Below are positions 8,988-17,868 of a DNA stretch of 64,000 nt, in pieces. Position numbers and translations under genes: made by a program. The notes under the pieces were generated by a model that worked only from the letters and a program-made list of their open reading frames with translations, had not been told where the DNA came from and did not search any database. The stretch spans positions 124,001-188,000 of the forward strand of contig NZ_UXAV01000044.1 of the NCBI RefSeq assembly GCF_900609045.1, written 5' to 3'. Every line of letters begins with the position of its first letter. Position 1 is the stretch's first letter. This DNA is from Filibacter tadaridae (lineage in GTDB: Bacteria; Bacillota; Bacilli; Bacillales_A; Planococcaceae).

Positions 8988-9403
8988 TCTTTTCCCTCCC
9001 CTTTCATTTATCATATCATAGCATTCCTTTAGAACAGTCAGAACGCAGTTAAAAGTCAGAAATCCATTGCACTATATACCTAGCACCGAAAAGAAACGAC
9101 CCTAATAAGCAATTGAAAAAAAGTGAAGTTGAGTCTTCTTTTTTTGGGAAGCACATCCTCTTTTTTTTTCGGAGAAACGCAAATATAACAGTATTGAACT
9201 TATTGTTCATATTGGATTCTACAAACTCTAGTGGCTATCGTTCACGGGTTCCTACTAGTGTTGCATGTATCCGTATAACTATGCAACACAAACAACGTAG
9301 TCAGTAAAGACTTAGGCTAGTCAATCAAATATTTTAATACTTTGTGTATGAAAGTGTTCAGTAGATACACTACAGTTGCATGAGTATTCAAGGAATGACT
9401 TTC
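8988..9403. other. Intergenic region upstream of the MntA/HepT unit
   Basis: About 415 bases with the presumed promoter of the MntA/HepT unit near its left end and no supported gene. A plus-strand frame at 9113-9307 is low-complexity and lacks a ribosome binding site. Near 9360-9392 there is a weak match to the repeat at 13217-13275 and 22323-22383 (shared core TACACTACAnTTnCATGA). Confidence 0.4.
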
Positions 9404-9916
9404 TTACTGAACTAACTTAGTTTGTATATACATTCTGAGCCCATCCACATGATCAATTTCGCGCTTTGGCAAAATATAGGCACTCACCGAGCTATTGTAT
9501 AAATAGAAATAGCTGTCGTCTTCTTTGAATCTGGTTATCCCAGACCAAGACACTTTTGTTTCTTTATGCGAAGACGTATCGACTAATCCTTCTTCCGTTA
9601 TTTTCAGGTGATGATTGCCCAATAACCCGTCATTCTTCCCTTCTTTTATCATTTTCTTCGTATTACGGGCAATAAGGCTGTAAAAATACTTCGGATAAAA
9701 AAGAATCCATAGAATGCTCATGACTAAAAAAGTGATAAACAGCGGAAGAAAAGGAATACCACTCATTATGGAGTAGATATAGGCAATGACGATAAAAAAT
9801 AGGGGCGATAAAAACCTTTGCAATTTCAAAGCCCGATTCCCCGTCTTCGAATTTTTGACGTGGTACAAATTAAAATTTATATAATCTTCTTCCGTTAAAT
9901 TATAGTATACTTCCAT
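9404..9916 (-). CDS. YcxB-like membrane protein
   Basis: The product is 170 residues when started at 9916, where GGGGTGATT lies three to four bases upstream; the ATG at 9940 lacks a site. It has an N-terminal cytoplasmic strand region (YYNLTEEDYINFNLYH), two close membrane helices near 40-58 and 62-82, and a C-terminal beta-rich domain with WSGITRFKEDDSYFYLY and a late ILPKR segment, the typical YcxB-like layout. The biochemical role of this family is unknown. The gene stands alone between unrelated neighbours. Confidence 0.72.
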   Translation of the reverse strand: MEVYYNLTEEDYINFNLYHVKNSKTGNRALKLQRFLSPLFFIVIAYIYSIMSGIPFLPLFITFLVMSILWILFYPKYFYSLIARNTKKMIKEGKNDGLLGNHHLKITEEGLVDTSSHKETKVSWSGITRFKEDDSYFYLYNSSVSAYILPKREIDHVDGLRMYIQTKLVQ

Positions 9917-10081
9917 TTCAATCACCCCTTTACAATTCATCTTTGATATTGATGTTACGCCTTCTATCTTAAACAGTTATTTTTTTAAAAAAATACTTTT
10001 CATTTCATCCCATCGCATCCTTGGCTTCATTTTATTATACCCTTTTATGTTTTCTAGACTTAATTTTGTATGGCAGGCTGG

Positions 10082-10276
10082 CTACAGGTATTTTCTTCGT
10101 ACGAAGGAATAAGTGAAAATAAGTAATCCAGTGATTATCCCCAATCCCATGATCACTAAGGAAACAAATCCGTATGCCATTCCAGCCCAACGACCAATGA
10201 AGAAAATACTAATAACCAAAAGCGTAATGCCGAGTTGAAAGATAAGATACGGAACAAAATATCGTTTATCCCGCAT
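10082..10276 (-). CDS. Small two-helix membrane protein, start inside a repeat
   Basis: A 64-residue frame with two hydrophobic helices (about 8-28 and 33-56) and a basic end FVRRKYL. The first codons (MRDK) and the ATG itself belong to the bcr1-like repeat at 10264-10420, so the original 5' end of the gene may have been replaced by the insertion. No good ribosome binding site is visible before the ATG. I do not recognise a family. It may be a real small membrane protein with an altered start, or a remnant. Confidence 0.45.
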   Translation of the reverse strand: MRDKRYFVPYLIFQLGITLLVISIFFIGRWAGMAYGFVSLVIMGLGIITGLLIFTYSFVRRKYL

Positions 10277-10420
10277 TAACGGGCAGTAAGACCCCCAACT
10301 TCAAGTAGTCGAGAAAACAAGAAGAATAAGTGGGGGATCAACTGCCCGTAAAAGCCCGAATGGCTCAACTAACAATCAGTGGGGGATGAGGAACCCCCCC
10401 ACTGATTGAAGTTTCGCTTT
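10264..10420 (+). repeat. Structured dispersed repeat, bcr1-like, copy A
   Basis: About 157 bases that match, in inverted orientation and at roughly 90 percent by eye, the sequence at 17961-18116. Internal pairing is extensive: ACGGGCAGT with ACTGCCCGT, CCCG with CGGG at the left end, and CAATCAGTGGGGG with CCCCCACTGATTG at the right end. The left end begins with TTTAT and the right end with a degraded TTTAC. From memory, length, ends and motifs resemble the bcr1 element of the Bacillus cereus group, which was described as about 155 bp with TTTAT duplications; this needs a database check. Confidence 0.75.
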
Positions 10421-10507
10421 ACGTTTCACATAAAAGGATCTAAAATAAGCCCATCCGAAAATACACAAAGCGATACTGCCAATCCAAATGACATACTCCA
10501 GCCCCAT
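10376..10507 (-). CDS. Small single-helix membrane protein (43 residues)
   Basis: Not obvious as a gene because of its size: an ATG at 10507 preceded by AAGGGGGAATTAAC opens a 43-residue frame beginning MGLEYVIWIGSIALCVFGWA, a single membrane helix, followed by a basic cytoplasmic segment (FYVKRKAKLQ). The last residues (SVGGFLIPH) and the stop codon come from the hairpin of the bcr1-like repeat, so the natural C-terminus may have been replaced. The good ribosome binding site and helix-plus-basic layout favour a real gene. The GNAT gene upstream ends 48 bases away. Function unknown. Confidence 0.55.
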   Translation of the reverse strand: MGLEYVIWIGSIALCIFGWAYFRSFYVKRKAKLQSVGGFLIPH

Positions 10508-10555
10508 GTTAATTCCCCCTTTATAAGAATCGTCAAAATCACCTGTACAGTTACC

Positions 10556-11077
10556 TTAATTGGACATTCCGGTCCAATTATAATATAAAAATTGTAATTC
10601 CCTGTTGCATATGGAAAACACTTCATCAGATGTGCCTACATGTTCAAAATCATTTTTCAATAAGACCCTTTGGGATGCAATGTTATTGCTTGTTGTTTTT
10701 GCTTTAATTTGTTTAATTCTTCCTTCGTCTTTAACTTTTACTACTAATAGATTCAATGCTCTATTTGCAATTCCTTTTCCAGTATGTATTTGCCCCACTC
10801 GGTAACCAAGATGACCAATACCATGAATTTCATCAATATCTACTAAATTCATTCTACCGAGAATTAAGGAATTCTTATCCTTAATTAAATAGAAACGGGA
10901 ACTTCCTTTGGCTTGTTCATTAAGTAAGGATTCATGTCTTCGTTGAAAAGTTTCAAAGTTATAGTATTCATCTCCTCTAGTAGGTACCATTTCTTCAAAA
11001 AAAGTTCTGTTGTTACGTTCAAAGGTAAACAATTCTTCAGCATCTGCACTATGCAATTTTTCGAGATAGATGTCCAT
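10556..11077 (-). CDS. GNAT-family N-acetyltransferase
   Basis: The 173-residue product has the GNAT fold in order: an N-terminal substrate strand-helix region, central strands with FYLIKDKNSLILGRMNL and GHLGYRV, the acetyl-CoA pyrophosphate loop QIHTGKGIA, the helix NRALNLLVVKV, and the late NIASQRVLLKNDFE segment typical of the RimJ/RimL branch. Such enzymes acetylate an amine on a protein terminus or a small molecule. AGGAGGTGG before the ATG fixes the start. The substrate is not evident. The alpha/beta hydrolase gene lies 21 bases upstream on the same strand, so the two may be co-transcribed. Confidence 0.88.
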   Translation of the reverse strand: MDIYLEKLHSADAEELFTFERNNRTFFEEMVPTRGDEYYNFETFQRRHESLLNEQAKGSSRFYLIKDKNSLILGRMNLVDIDEIHGIGHLGYRVGQIHTGKGIANRALNLLVVKVKDEGRIKQIKAKTTSNNIASQRVLLKNDFEHVGTSDEVFSICNRELQFLYYNWTGMSN

Positions 11078-11098
11078 AGCAATCTACCACCTCCTATT

Positions 11099-11932
11099 TT
11101 ACAAAGTCGACTCGACAAAGACTTTAAATTTTTCTTCTTCTTCAACAAAAGGATTATGATTGCTCATTTCAAAAGTTGTCAGAGTCGCGTTGGGTATTAA
11201 ATCCGCAATCTCAACACCAAATTTGTAGGGACACTGTGCATCATGTTTACCTGCGTAAATAAAGCTTGGAACGGTAACATGTGTTAAAGCTTCTCTTAAG
11301 TCATATGTTTTGCACTCAATTTTTCTGAAGTAGTCCAAACGGTCGCCCACTGTTTTTCCGCTGTTCGGAATTTCCAAAGCTTTTTCCAGTTGTTCTTCAG
11401 AATAATAGGACATCAAAGCCCATTCGCGCCCCAATTGACGACGTGTCTTCAAAGGTGTCGATGCATCATTCAGCCGATCCATAATATCAATAATACGATT
11501 GAAATTGGCATTCTCCGGACAATAAATACTGTCGGGATCAGCACCATATTCTGTGCCTGCAGCTGCCCCTCCCGCAACGATTTTCGCAAGTGAAGCTGGC
11601 GCTTGTATAGCATATGCAAGTGCTAGCATGCCGCCTGTAGAATGCCCCGCAAAACCCCACTTCTCAATGCCAAGCGCTAGACGAACGGCTTCCAAGTCTT
11701 TTACGGATTCGGTCATACTATATTGAGATTCTTCTTCAGCCCCAACAGAATTCCCACAACCGCGCAAGTTAATTAAATATACGTGATGAGCTTCTGTAAA
11801 AGGATTTGCAAATGTATTTCCACGATCATCATAAGCACTATACAAATGTGTGACGCACAGCGGCTCCCCTTTACCCTTTTCAAACAGTTCGAATTTCCCT
11901 CTACTTGTGTCAATCAATTTTTTCTGCCACAT
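11099..11932 (-). CDS. Alpha/beta hydrolase (proline iminopeptidase-like)
   Basis: A 277-residue hydrolase with oxyanion-hole region INLRGCGNS near residue 50, nucleophile elbow GHSTGGM (Ser near 97), likely acid Asp in YAGKHDAQCP and likely catalytic His in EMSNHNPFVEEEE. A helical cap lies between the nucleophile and the acid. This is the layout of prolyl iminopeptidase and related C-C or ester hydrolases. No signal peptide is present, so it is cytoplasmic. The start at 11932 has TGGGGG upstream. The GNAT gene follows after 21 bases. The substrate cannot be deduced. Confidence 0.88.
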   Translation of the reverse strand: MWQKKLIDTSRGKFELFEKGKGEPLCVTHLYSAYDDRGNTFANPFTEAHHVYLINLRGCGNSVGAEEESQYSMTESVKDLEAVRLALGIEKWGFAGHSTGGMLALAYAIQAPASLAKIVAGGAAAGTEYGADPDSIYCPENANFNRIIDIMDRLNDASTPLKTRRQLGREWALMSYYSEEQLEKALEIPNSGKTVGDRLDYFRKIECKTYDLREALTHVTVPSFIYAGKHDAQCPYKFGVEIADLIPNATLTTFEMSNHNPFVEEEEKFKVFVESTL

Positions 11933-12323
11933 GCATTTGTCCCCCAGTTATTTTTGCAAAATAAAAACATTTCCCGTACGGATACCTGCATAATCAAAGT
12001 ATACCTTTTTGAACATACTAAAGAAACTGTATAAACGATTAACAAGGTTTGGTAGAATACATATAACTTCTGCTTTCGAGTATTCTGCCATCCGCTAGAC
12101 GCATCCTAATCATATTTAGGTAATAAGAGCAACGTTCTAAGGAGAAAGCAGTAAGTTGAGGAAATTGGGTAGTAAGGCTACCGAACACTGAAACTTATCA
12201 CATAGAAAGAACTAAACTGAGATTGCCAAAAACAGATCCTCGAAGACAATATACAACTAAGATAGGAACATTTCATTTGTTGAAGTTTTTCAACTATCGC
12301 GAATTAATGAGGAGAATGATGTA
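11933..12323. other. Divergent intergenic region
   Basis: About 390 bases between the divergent hydrolase and EamA genes. It must hold both promoters. I saw no convincing riboswitch, repeat match or gene; the middle (about 12060-12260) has scattered stops in all frames. Confidence 0.4.
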
Positions 12324-13199
12324 TTGAATAGTAAATTCACTTTTGCTCTTTTAGTCATTATTACGACGAGTCTGATGGGATCTTCCTTTGCCGTCGGTAA
12401 GTTCGGTTTATCATATATTTCACCGCTGCTGTTAGTTGGTTTGCGTTTTACCCTTGCTGGCATTTTGATGATGACTTTTGTCTTGTTATTTAAAAGATCA
12501 CATCCTAATAGGGTATCAGATTGGGCTCGCATTTTATTGATAGGGTTCTTCCAGACGGCCGGGGTAATGGGTTCCATCTTTTTAAGTTTGCGCACGATAT
12601 CCGCTGGAGAATCAGCTATTTTAACATTTATGAATCCTCTACTTGTCGTCATTTTCGGCACCCTCACAATGGGTATCAACTACCGTTTAATTCAGTGGGG
12701 AGGAGTTTTTCTTGGATTTATAGGGGTATTTGTTACTATTGGCGGTCAGCTACAATTGGAAATTGGCACTCTTTTAGGATTCGCCAGTGCAATATCTTGG
12801 GCTATTGCCACGCTATTGATAAAAAAGTGGGGACAACAATTTGATACCTGGGTATTGACAGCTTATCAAATGTTATTTGGGGGATTGCTTTTACTATTGG
12901 GAAGTGCACTGTTGGAGAATGCACGGCTGGTTATCAACCCGACATCAGTATTCATTATTTTATGGCTTGCCATCCCGGCTTCCATCATCCAATTTTCCAT
13001 CTGGTTTTTTCTGTTGCAGAAAGGGCATCCCGGGAAAGTGAGTGCGTTCCTGTTTCTCGCACCATTCTTTGGCGTCATTTCCGGCTGGTTGTTGCTCGAT
13101 GAAAAAATTGGATTGTCACTTCTTATAGGAGGAGCCATGATATTTGTGGGAATCTTCCTTGTGAACTGGCCTGATAAAGTGAAACTCAATCAGTTTTAA
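12324..13199 (+). CDS. EamA-family (DMT) transporter
   Basis: A 291-residue membrane protein with ten predicted helices arranged as two EamA repeats (about 1-140 and 150-285). Typical features are the early SSFAVGKFGLSYISPLLLVG, the ESAILTFMNPLLVV helix ending the first repeat, and a C-terminal repeat with HPGKVSAFLFLAPFFGV and the LLLDEKI loop. Members export amino acids, nucleotides or other metabolites, or import some solutes; the substrate here is unknown. The start is a TTG at 12324 with GAGGAG nine bases upstream. It stands alone. Confidence 0.88.
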   Translation: MNSKFTFALLVIITTSLMGSSFAVGKFGLSYISPLLLVGLRFTLAGILMMTFVLLFKRSHPNRVSDWARILLIGFFQTAGVMGSIFLSLRTISAGESAILTFMNPLLVVIFGTLTMGINYRLIQWGGVFLGFIGVFVTIGGQLQLEIGTLLGFASAISWAIATLLIKKWGQQFDTWVLTAYQMLFGGLLLLLGSALLENARLVINPTSVFIILWLAIPASIIQFSIWFFLLQKGHPGKVSAFLFLAPFFGVISGWLLLDEKIGLSLLIGGAMIFVGIFLVNWPDKVKLNQF

Positions 13200-13216
13200 A
13201 AAAAGGTCCTCACGAT

Positions 13217-13275
13217 TAGGTACCCGCGTACGGATTTATTCGGAAAATACACTACAATTACATGAACCGTGCCTA
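13217..13275 (+). repeat. Degenerate dispersed repeat, copy 1
   Basis: A stretch of about 60 bases resembling 22323-22383 in the same orientation: shared blocks AGGT, GCG, TTATTC and the run AAAATACACT. A shorter match to the core occurs near 9360-9392. It follows the EamA gene and has no visible function. Confidence 0.45.
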
Positions 13276-13287
13276 TGGATTTAGACC

Positions 13288-13445
13288 TTACCCACCAATA
13301 TCAGTAACGCCTAGCGATTTAACTCCCTCTGTTTTAAATAGCAAGTCATAGGGCAAATTAACTTCATATAGCAAGCATCAATCGTAACTTCAACAGAAGG
13401 TATTTCATAAAACTTTAAGTATTCGTCACCACTCATTTTTTTCAT
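13288..13445 (-). pseudogene. Short frameshifted gene remnant
   Basis: On the minus strand an ATG at 13445 opens MKKMSGDEYLKFYEIPSVEV, then TIDA; the coding-like character continues in another frame (YEVNLPYDLLFKTEGVKS and LGVTDIGG) to a stop at 13288. The join requires a one-base shift near 13375. The combined sequence looks like a small soluble protein of about 55 residues, but I do not recognise it. It may be a decayed gene or chance. Confidence 0.35.
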
Positions 13446-13580
13446 TTAGCTCCGAGGTATTTAATCCATTGAAACAGCCAACTAGAAATAGATGACTGAT
13501 GACGACTAGGAACTTTTACGATAACCCTTATTAGCCAAATGCCAATGAAATATATTGTAGAAAAGCGAGATGTTTTGTAA

Positions 13581-14237
13581 GTGCAATCAAAATTAAAAAC
13601 TTCACTTGTGATTCCCGTCCTTCTAATAACCTTCATCGGATTTGGTCTACTTGCTTTCCTGGTCAGTGGAAACCAAATTGTTCAATTCGACAAGGTGATC
13701 ATCTCTTTTATTCAAGGCTTAGAGTCTGAACCTTTGACAACAACAATGAATTTTTTCTCTTTTATAGGGTCGGGTTCGTCAATTAAAGTATTAGGACTGA
13801 TTACAGTGATTTGCCTTTTCTTCTTATTAAAACATCGATCGGATCTCATATTATTTATTGTAGTTTTAATTGGTTCTCACTATGTTTTTCGAACGTTAAA
13901 ACAACTATTTCATAGGGCTCGTCCGGATTTACATCGTCTTATTGAAATTGGAGGATACAGTTTTCCAAGTGGACATGCGACAAATGCCATAACTTTCTAT
14001 GGCATACTTTCATTCCTTCTATGGCGTCACATTCCCACTTATTGGGGCCGCACGTTCTTAGTCATTTTTAGTACAATTATGATTCTAATGATTGGAATTA
14101 GCCGTATTTATTTAGGCGTTCATTATCCTAGTGATGTAATTGCAGGCTATTTTGCGGGAACTTTTTGGCTGTTTATCGCAATTTGGTGTTATCAATTCAT
14201 TAAGGAAAAGGTTTACGAGCGAACAAACAGAATATAG
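13581..14237 (+). CDS. PAP2-family phosphatase, membrane-bound
   Basis: The 218-residue product has about six membrane helices and all three phosphatase motifs of the PAP2 family: KQLFHRARP, PSGH (in FPSGHATNA) and SRIYLGVHYPSD. These supply the Lys/Arg, the catalytic His pair and the Asp. Such enzymes dephosphorylate lipid phosphates, for example undecaprenyl pyrophosphate or phosphatidylglycerol phosphate, with the active site on the outer face. The GTG start at 13581 has only a weak ribosome binding site. It stands alone; expression clues are not visible. BcrC-like undecaprenyl pyrophosphatase and general lipid phosphatase activity are both possible. Confidence 0.87.
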   Translation: MQSKLKTSLVIPVLLITFIGFGLLAFLVSGNQIVQFDKVIISFIQGLESEPLTTTMNFFSFIGSGSSIKVLGLITVICLFFLLKHRSDLILFIVVLIGSHYVFRTLKQLFHRARPDLHRLIEIGGYSFPSGHATNAITFYGILSFLLWRHIPTYWGRTFLVIFSTIMILMIGISRIYLGVHYPSDVIAGYFAGTFWLFIAIWCYQFIKEKVYERTNRI

Positions 14238-14414
14238 CGCATGCTTAAGCTGTCTTTTATCCTGGAAATGTAGGTGGATCGTGTTGTCAACAGTACCGGT
14301 CACCCACGTTTTCTAACTACTTAAAGGTTCACCTTTGCATGAATGACAGACACCGTACAAACGGTAAAAACGACCCCATCCGAAGATAAAGCCGTTCATT
14401 CCCCTATAACATCG

Positions 14415-17117
14415 TCATAAAAGCGTATAGACAAGTACCCCTACTACTACTAGGAAGATCACGATAATCATCCACTTCAGACGTTTCTCTACCACTTTAC
14501 GATTCGAATAATTACCGCCTACTCCGCGTACAGGAGACATTCTAACCGCACGTTCTGCCGGTAAAATGGTCCCTATAATGCCGATAATGATTGGAATGAA
14601 ACCCGTAGCGAGGATAAATCCTAGTTCTTCTACTGGCATTTGGCGATACAATCCCCACATGATTCCGAACGCTAACGCAAGCCCAATAATTGCAGCAAAT
14701 AGCCCGCTGAACATGCCTTCTATTAAAATAAGCAAACGTACATGGCGGTCTTTCCACCCAACGGCCTTTAAGAGTGCGATCTCCCCTTGTCGTTCAGCAA
14801 TATTTTGCCACATAATTTCGGCCGTTGTTAAAATGGCTATGTTTAAGGCGACAGCCATCGCTGTATAATGAACAGGTCCAACTTCCAATGCTACATACTG
14901 TCCGAGCCACGTGGTATACATAATTCCTTGTAGACGAACGGTAACGTAGAGAAATAAGGCCAGTAAACTCGTTGGTAAAGCAATGGCAACAATTGATAGC
15001 AAGCTCCTTTTCCACTTTCCAGTGAAATGATTAAACGCCATCGACAATAACCCTCTCGTTCGCACCATGCGTCCACTCGCTTTGGAAATCTCACCTGTTT
15101 GCATGGCTTCATACGGCGAAATCTGACGCACTAGCAATCCGGGGATGACCGCTCCAAGTACATAGACGACAAATCCAAATAACCCGGTCAATAAAAATCG
15201 TATCGGTAAAACAGTCGCCCCTTCCGTTATCGAGACAAACCCTAACATCATCCATGAAATAAGCGCTACAAAAGCTCCAAGTATGGCAGACTCCATGAAT
15301 AACAATTTACTCAATTGGGTAGGACGCCAGCCAACAGCTAACAACACCGCAAACTCCTTTCTTCTCGCTAATAAAGATACAAGACTCGATGCCCACACGT
15401 AAATCACGGCAACAGCCATCGTGCTAATAATCAAGCCAGAAAAACCAATTTTTGCTTCTCTAAATAGCGTAATGGATGAGCCAATGCTTACCCACGGTTG
15501 CTGAAACCAGCCCAATTCTTCTGTATCATTGATAGCTGGGACATGGACAAGCGTTGGTTGGGGGGAAGAACCTAGTGTAATATCGGTCAGTAAACCTGTT
15601 TGCTCTTCAATCTCCCGGGCAACCTTTTCCACAATTTGTTGGCTGTCATCCGACAAATCAGCAACGCCCGCAACTCTTATGCGAATGGCAGATATCGGCT
15701 TATCCCCCATAATACGTTCCGCTGCCTCAATCGTTGTCAACATACTCGGTGGCGTCGATAAAAAATCCATCGCAAAACCCGCAGGCTTTAACACTTTAGG
15801 TGGATTAATCGGATTATCACTTGCATCCACGACCAATTCAGCCGATGCCGGTCTATACGTTTCCATCGGTAATTCATTGGTCGGATCCTTTGAAATCGCT
15901 AATTGATTCGCATCATAAAAGCCAATCCACTCGGGTTGGACACGTGGATACCCACCACCATTACTAAAACCATACGAATTATATACACGAAAACTTTTAT
16001 CTTGCGGAAAATCTGGGATTTCAAAGGTTTGTAATTCATAGGCATAAGGCCATCTTTCAGAAAAAGGACTCAACACATCCTCATATTGTAACGGACTTGG
16101 ACGGGAAGAAAGATGTGCAAAACGATCATACAGGTAATCCTCCAAAAAAGGTTCTCCTGTTCCCGTATCACTACCGGAAATACTATTCACCATTCGAGAA
16201 TAGATTTCTTGATCTGTATAAGTATAGTTTTGCTGATCCACCGCTTCGAGTGTATCCAAATAGGTCTGCCCACCATTGTCTTCTAACATCTTCAAGGTTT
16301 CACTAGCTACTTCTCCATCAAAAGGAAGGTCCAATCGTTCAATTGTATAGTTGATGGCTATGTCGGTAAATGATTGATTGTTAATGATGACAGGGATATG
16401 TGACATATTTAGATCTGTTTCTTCATCTAAAACCTCATTCATACTCACATCTTCACCGGTGAAATATCGACCGGGTCCATTATCAACAATCGCCTGATCG
16501 AGCCCTACCAGCTTGGCTTCCTGTTCTGGATCTATACCAGCCAGTAACATTTCTCTAGAGGTGATTAAGTGATGATCTGGGTATCCAAAAGGAGTTCTCA
16601 GGAAATAGTCAGGTCCTTGCTCTTGGAATTTTTTGACTATCATATCATAATTCCCAACGGCAAAGTAATGGCTTGCGGCTGTGCTTTCTTTACTAATTCC
16701 ATCATTTGAAACTTCCTCGGTCGTCATCCGATAGATTCCTTCTGGTAAGTCTAATTGAGTAAGCTTAGTCGTATAAAGAACAGGACTTATCATCGCGATG
16801 GGGGCTGCTACTTCGACATCTCGGATTGTTTTGATTTGTTCATATTGTGCTCGACTAATGCCACCGTCCAACCCACTTAAATAATTGGGGTCTAGTAGTC
16901 CCTTCTCTTCTGTCACACTTCGACTACCCGCAGGGCGCACAACAATATCATAGGAGGAAGACCATCTTTGTTGTAATTCATCTACAATTGTTCCTTTATT
17001 GGCATCGGAAATACCGACTAAATACGTCAATCCGATACTAATAATCAGCGCACCGACAATGAGCAAAATCAGTCTTTCTTTCCTCCGCCACCAATTCTGC
17101 CAAATAAAGCGAATCAT
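14415..17117 (-). CDS. ABC transporter permease with two FtsX domains
   Basis: A 900-residue membrane protein: one N-terminal helix (about 14-36), a very large extracytoplasmic region (about 40-560) rich in acidic and aromatic residues, then an FtsX-type three-helix block (about 565-690), and a second FtsX block (about 725-895) containing the AEIMWQNIAERQGEIALLKAVGW region that contacts the ATPase. This is the layout of MacB/LolC-like mechanotransmission permeases, which drive work outside the membrane rather than import. It overlaps the ATPase gene by four bases. The large exterior domain could bind a peptide or a cell-wall ligand. No homolog with known function comes to mind. Confidence 0.87.
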   Translation of the reverse strand: MIRFIWQNWWRRKERLILLIVGALIISIGLTYLVGISDANKGTIVDELQQRWSSSYDIVVRPAGSRSVTEEKGLLDPNYLSGLDGGISRAQYEQIKTIRDVEVAAPIAMISPVLYTTKLTQLDLPEGIYRMTTEEVSNDGISKESTAASHYFAVGNYDMIVKKFQEQGPDYFLRTPFGYPDHHLITSREMLLAGIDPEQEAKLVGLDQAIVDNGPGRYFTGEDVSMNEVLDEETDLNMSHIPVIINNQSFTDIAINYTIERLDLPFDGEVASETLKMLEDNGGQTYLDTLEAVDQQNYTYTDQEIYSRMVNSISGSDTGTGEPFLEDYLYDRFAHLSSRPSPLQYEDVLSPFSERWPYAYELQTFEIPDFPQDKSFRVYNSYGFSNGGGYPRVQPEWIGFYDANQLAISKDPTNELPMETYRPASAELVVDASDNPINPPKVLKPAGFAMDFLSTPPSMLTTIEAAERIMGDKPISAIRIRVAGVADLSDDSQQIVEKVAREIEEQTGLLTDITLGSSPQPTLVHVPAINDTEELGWFQQPWVSIGSSITLFREAKIGFSGLIISTMAVAVIYVWASSLVSLLARRKEFAVLLAVGWRPTQLSKLLFMESAILGAFVALISWMMLGFVSITEGATVLPIRFLLTGLFGFVVYVLGAVIPGLLVRQISPYEAMQTGEISKASGRMVRTRGLLSMAFNHFTGKWKRSLLSIVAIALPTSLLALFLYVTVRLQGIMYTTWLGQYVALEVGPVHYTAMAVALNIAILTTAEIMWQNIAERQGEIALLKAVGWKDRHVRLLILIEGMFSGLFAAIIGLALAFGIMWGLYRQMPVEELGFILATGFIPIIIGIIGTILPAERAVRMSPVRGVGGNYSNRKVVEKRLKWMIIVIFLVVVGVLVYTLL

Positions 17118-17806
17118 ATTGTTTCCCCTCGTTCATCCGAGATAACGAGTCCGTCTTTCATCGTAATCACCCTGTCTGCTTTGGCGGCAAGCAACGGATC
17201 ATGCGTCACAAACAAAATTCCGCATCCCTCTTGTTTGTTGAGACTTTGCAACAGTTCAAAAATTAGCTGCCCTGTTTCAGTGTCTAAATTTCCCGTCGGC
17301 TCATCCGCCAGCAGCCAACTCGGTTTATGTACAATCGCGCGTGCAATGGCAACTCTTTGCTGCTGTCCACCTGATAACTGAGAAGGAAGGGAATTCATTT
17401 TATCGAGTAAGCCCACTTGTTCTAGCACTTCTTTAGCACGCTGCTCCTTTTTATAGGCAACTTTCCGTGCAAATAAAGGCGAAAGGATATTTTCGAGCGC
17501 CGTTAACGTAGGCAACAAGTGAAACTGTTGAAAAATAAAACCGATTTCTTCAAAGCGAAAGTCAGCTATTCTATTTTTACTTCTCTTGAACACGTCTTCT
17601 CCATCATAGTGCAGCTTGCCAGCCGTTGGATGATCGAGCGTTCCGAGCAAGCTAAGCAACGTCGATTTTCCCGAACCCGAAGGCCCAATAATCGCCGTAA
17701 ATTCACCTTTTGCAAACGTTAGATTGATATTTTGCACAGCCTTCGTCGTCACACCATCGCCTAGATAGCTTTTTTCTAGTTCTTTACATGTAATTGTGGT
17801 TACCAT
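17114..17806 (-). CDS. ABC transporter ATP-binding protein, MacB/LolD type
   Basis: The 230-residue ATPase has Walker A GPSGSGKSTLL, Q-loop FIFQQFHLLPTLTALENI, signature LSGGQQQRVAIARA, Walker B WLLADEPTGNLD and the H-loop FVTHD. DEPTGNLD and the LLPTLTALEN segment are typical of the MacB/LolD/FtsE branch, which pairs with FtsX-fold permeases. The permease gene follows with a four-base overlap, so they form one unit. Start at 17806 has AAAAGGGGG upstream. The pair probably extrudes or releases a substrate from the outer face of the membrane, as in antimicrobial-peptide defence or envelope-protein handling; this part is inference. Confidence 0.9.
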   Translation of the reverse strand: MVTTITCKELEKSYLGDGVTTKAVQNINLTFAKGEFTAIIGPSGSGKSTLLSLLGTLDHPTAGKLHYDGEDVFKRSKNRIADFRFEEIGFIFQQFHLLPTLTALENILSPLFARKVAYKKEQRAKEVLEQVGLLDKMNSLPSQLSGGQQQRVAIARAIVHKPSWLLADEPTGNLDTETGQLIFELLQSLNKQEGCGILFVTHDPLLAAKADRVITMKDGLVISDERGETI

Positions 17807-17868
17807 GGAATCCCCCTTTTCATCTGTGTTATGTATATTTTAAGAACTATAAATTAACTATCTATAAG

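Noticed and set aside
9113..9307. Plus-strand frame of 64 codons
   Set aside because: Phe/Lys-rich low complexity, no ribosome binding site, no recognisable domain.
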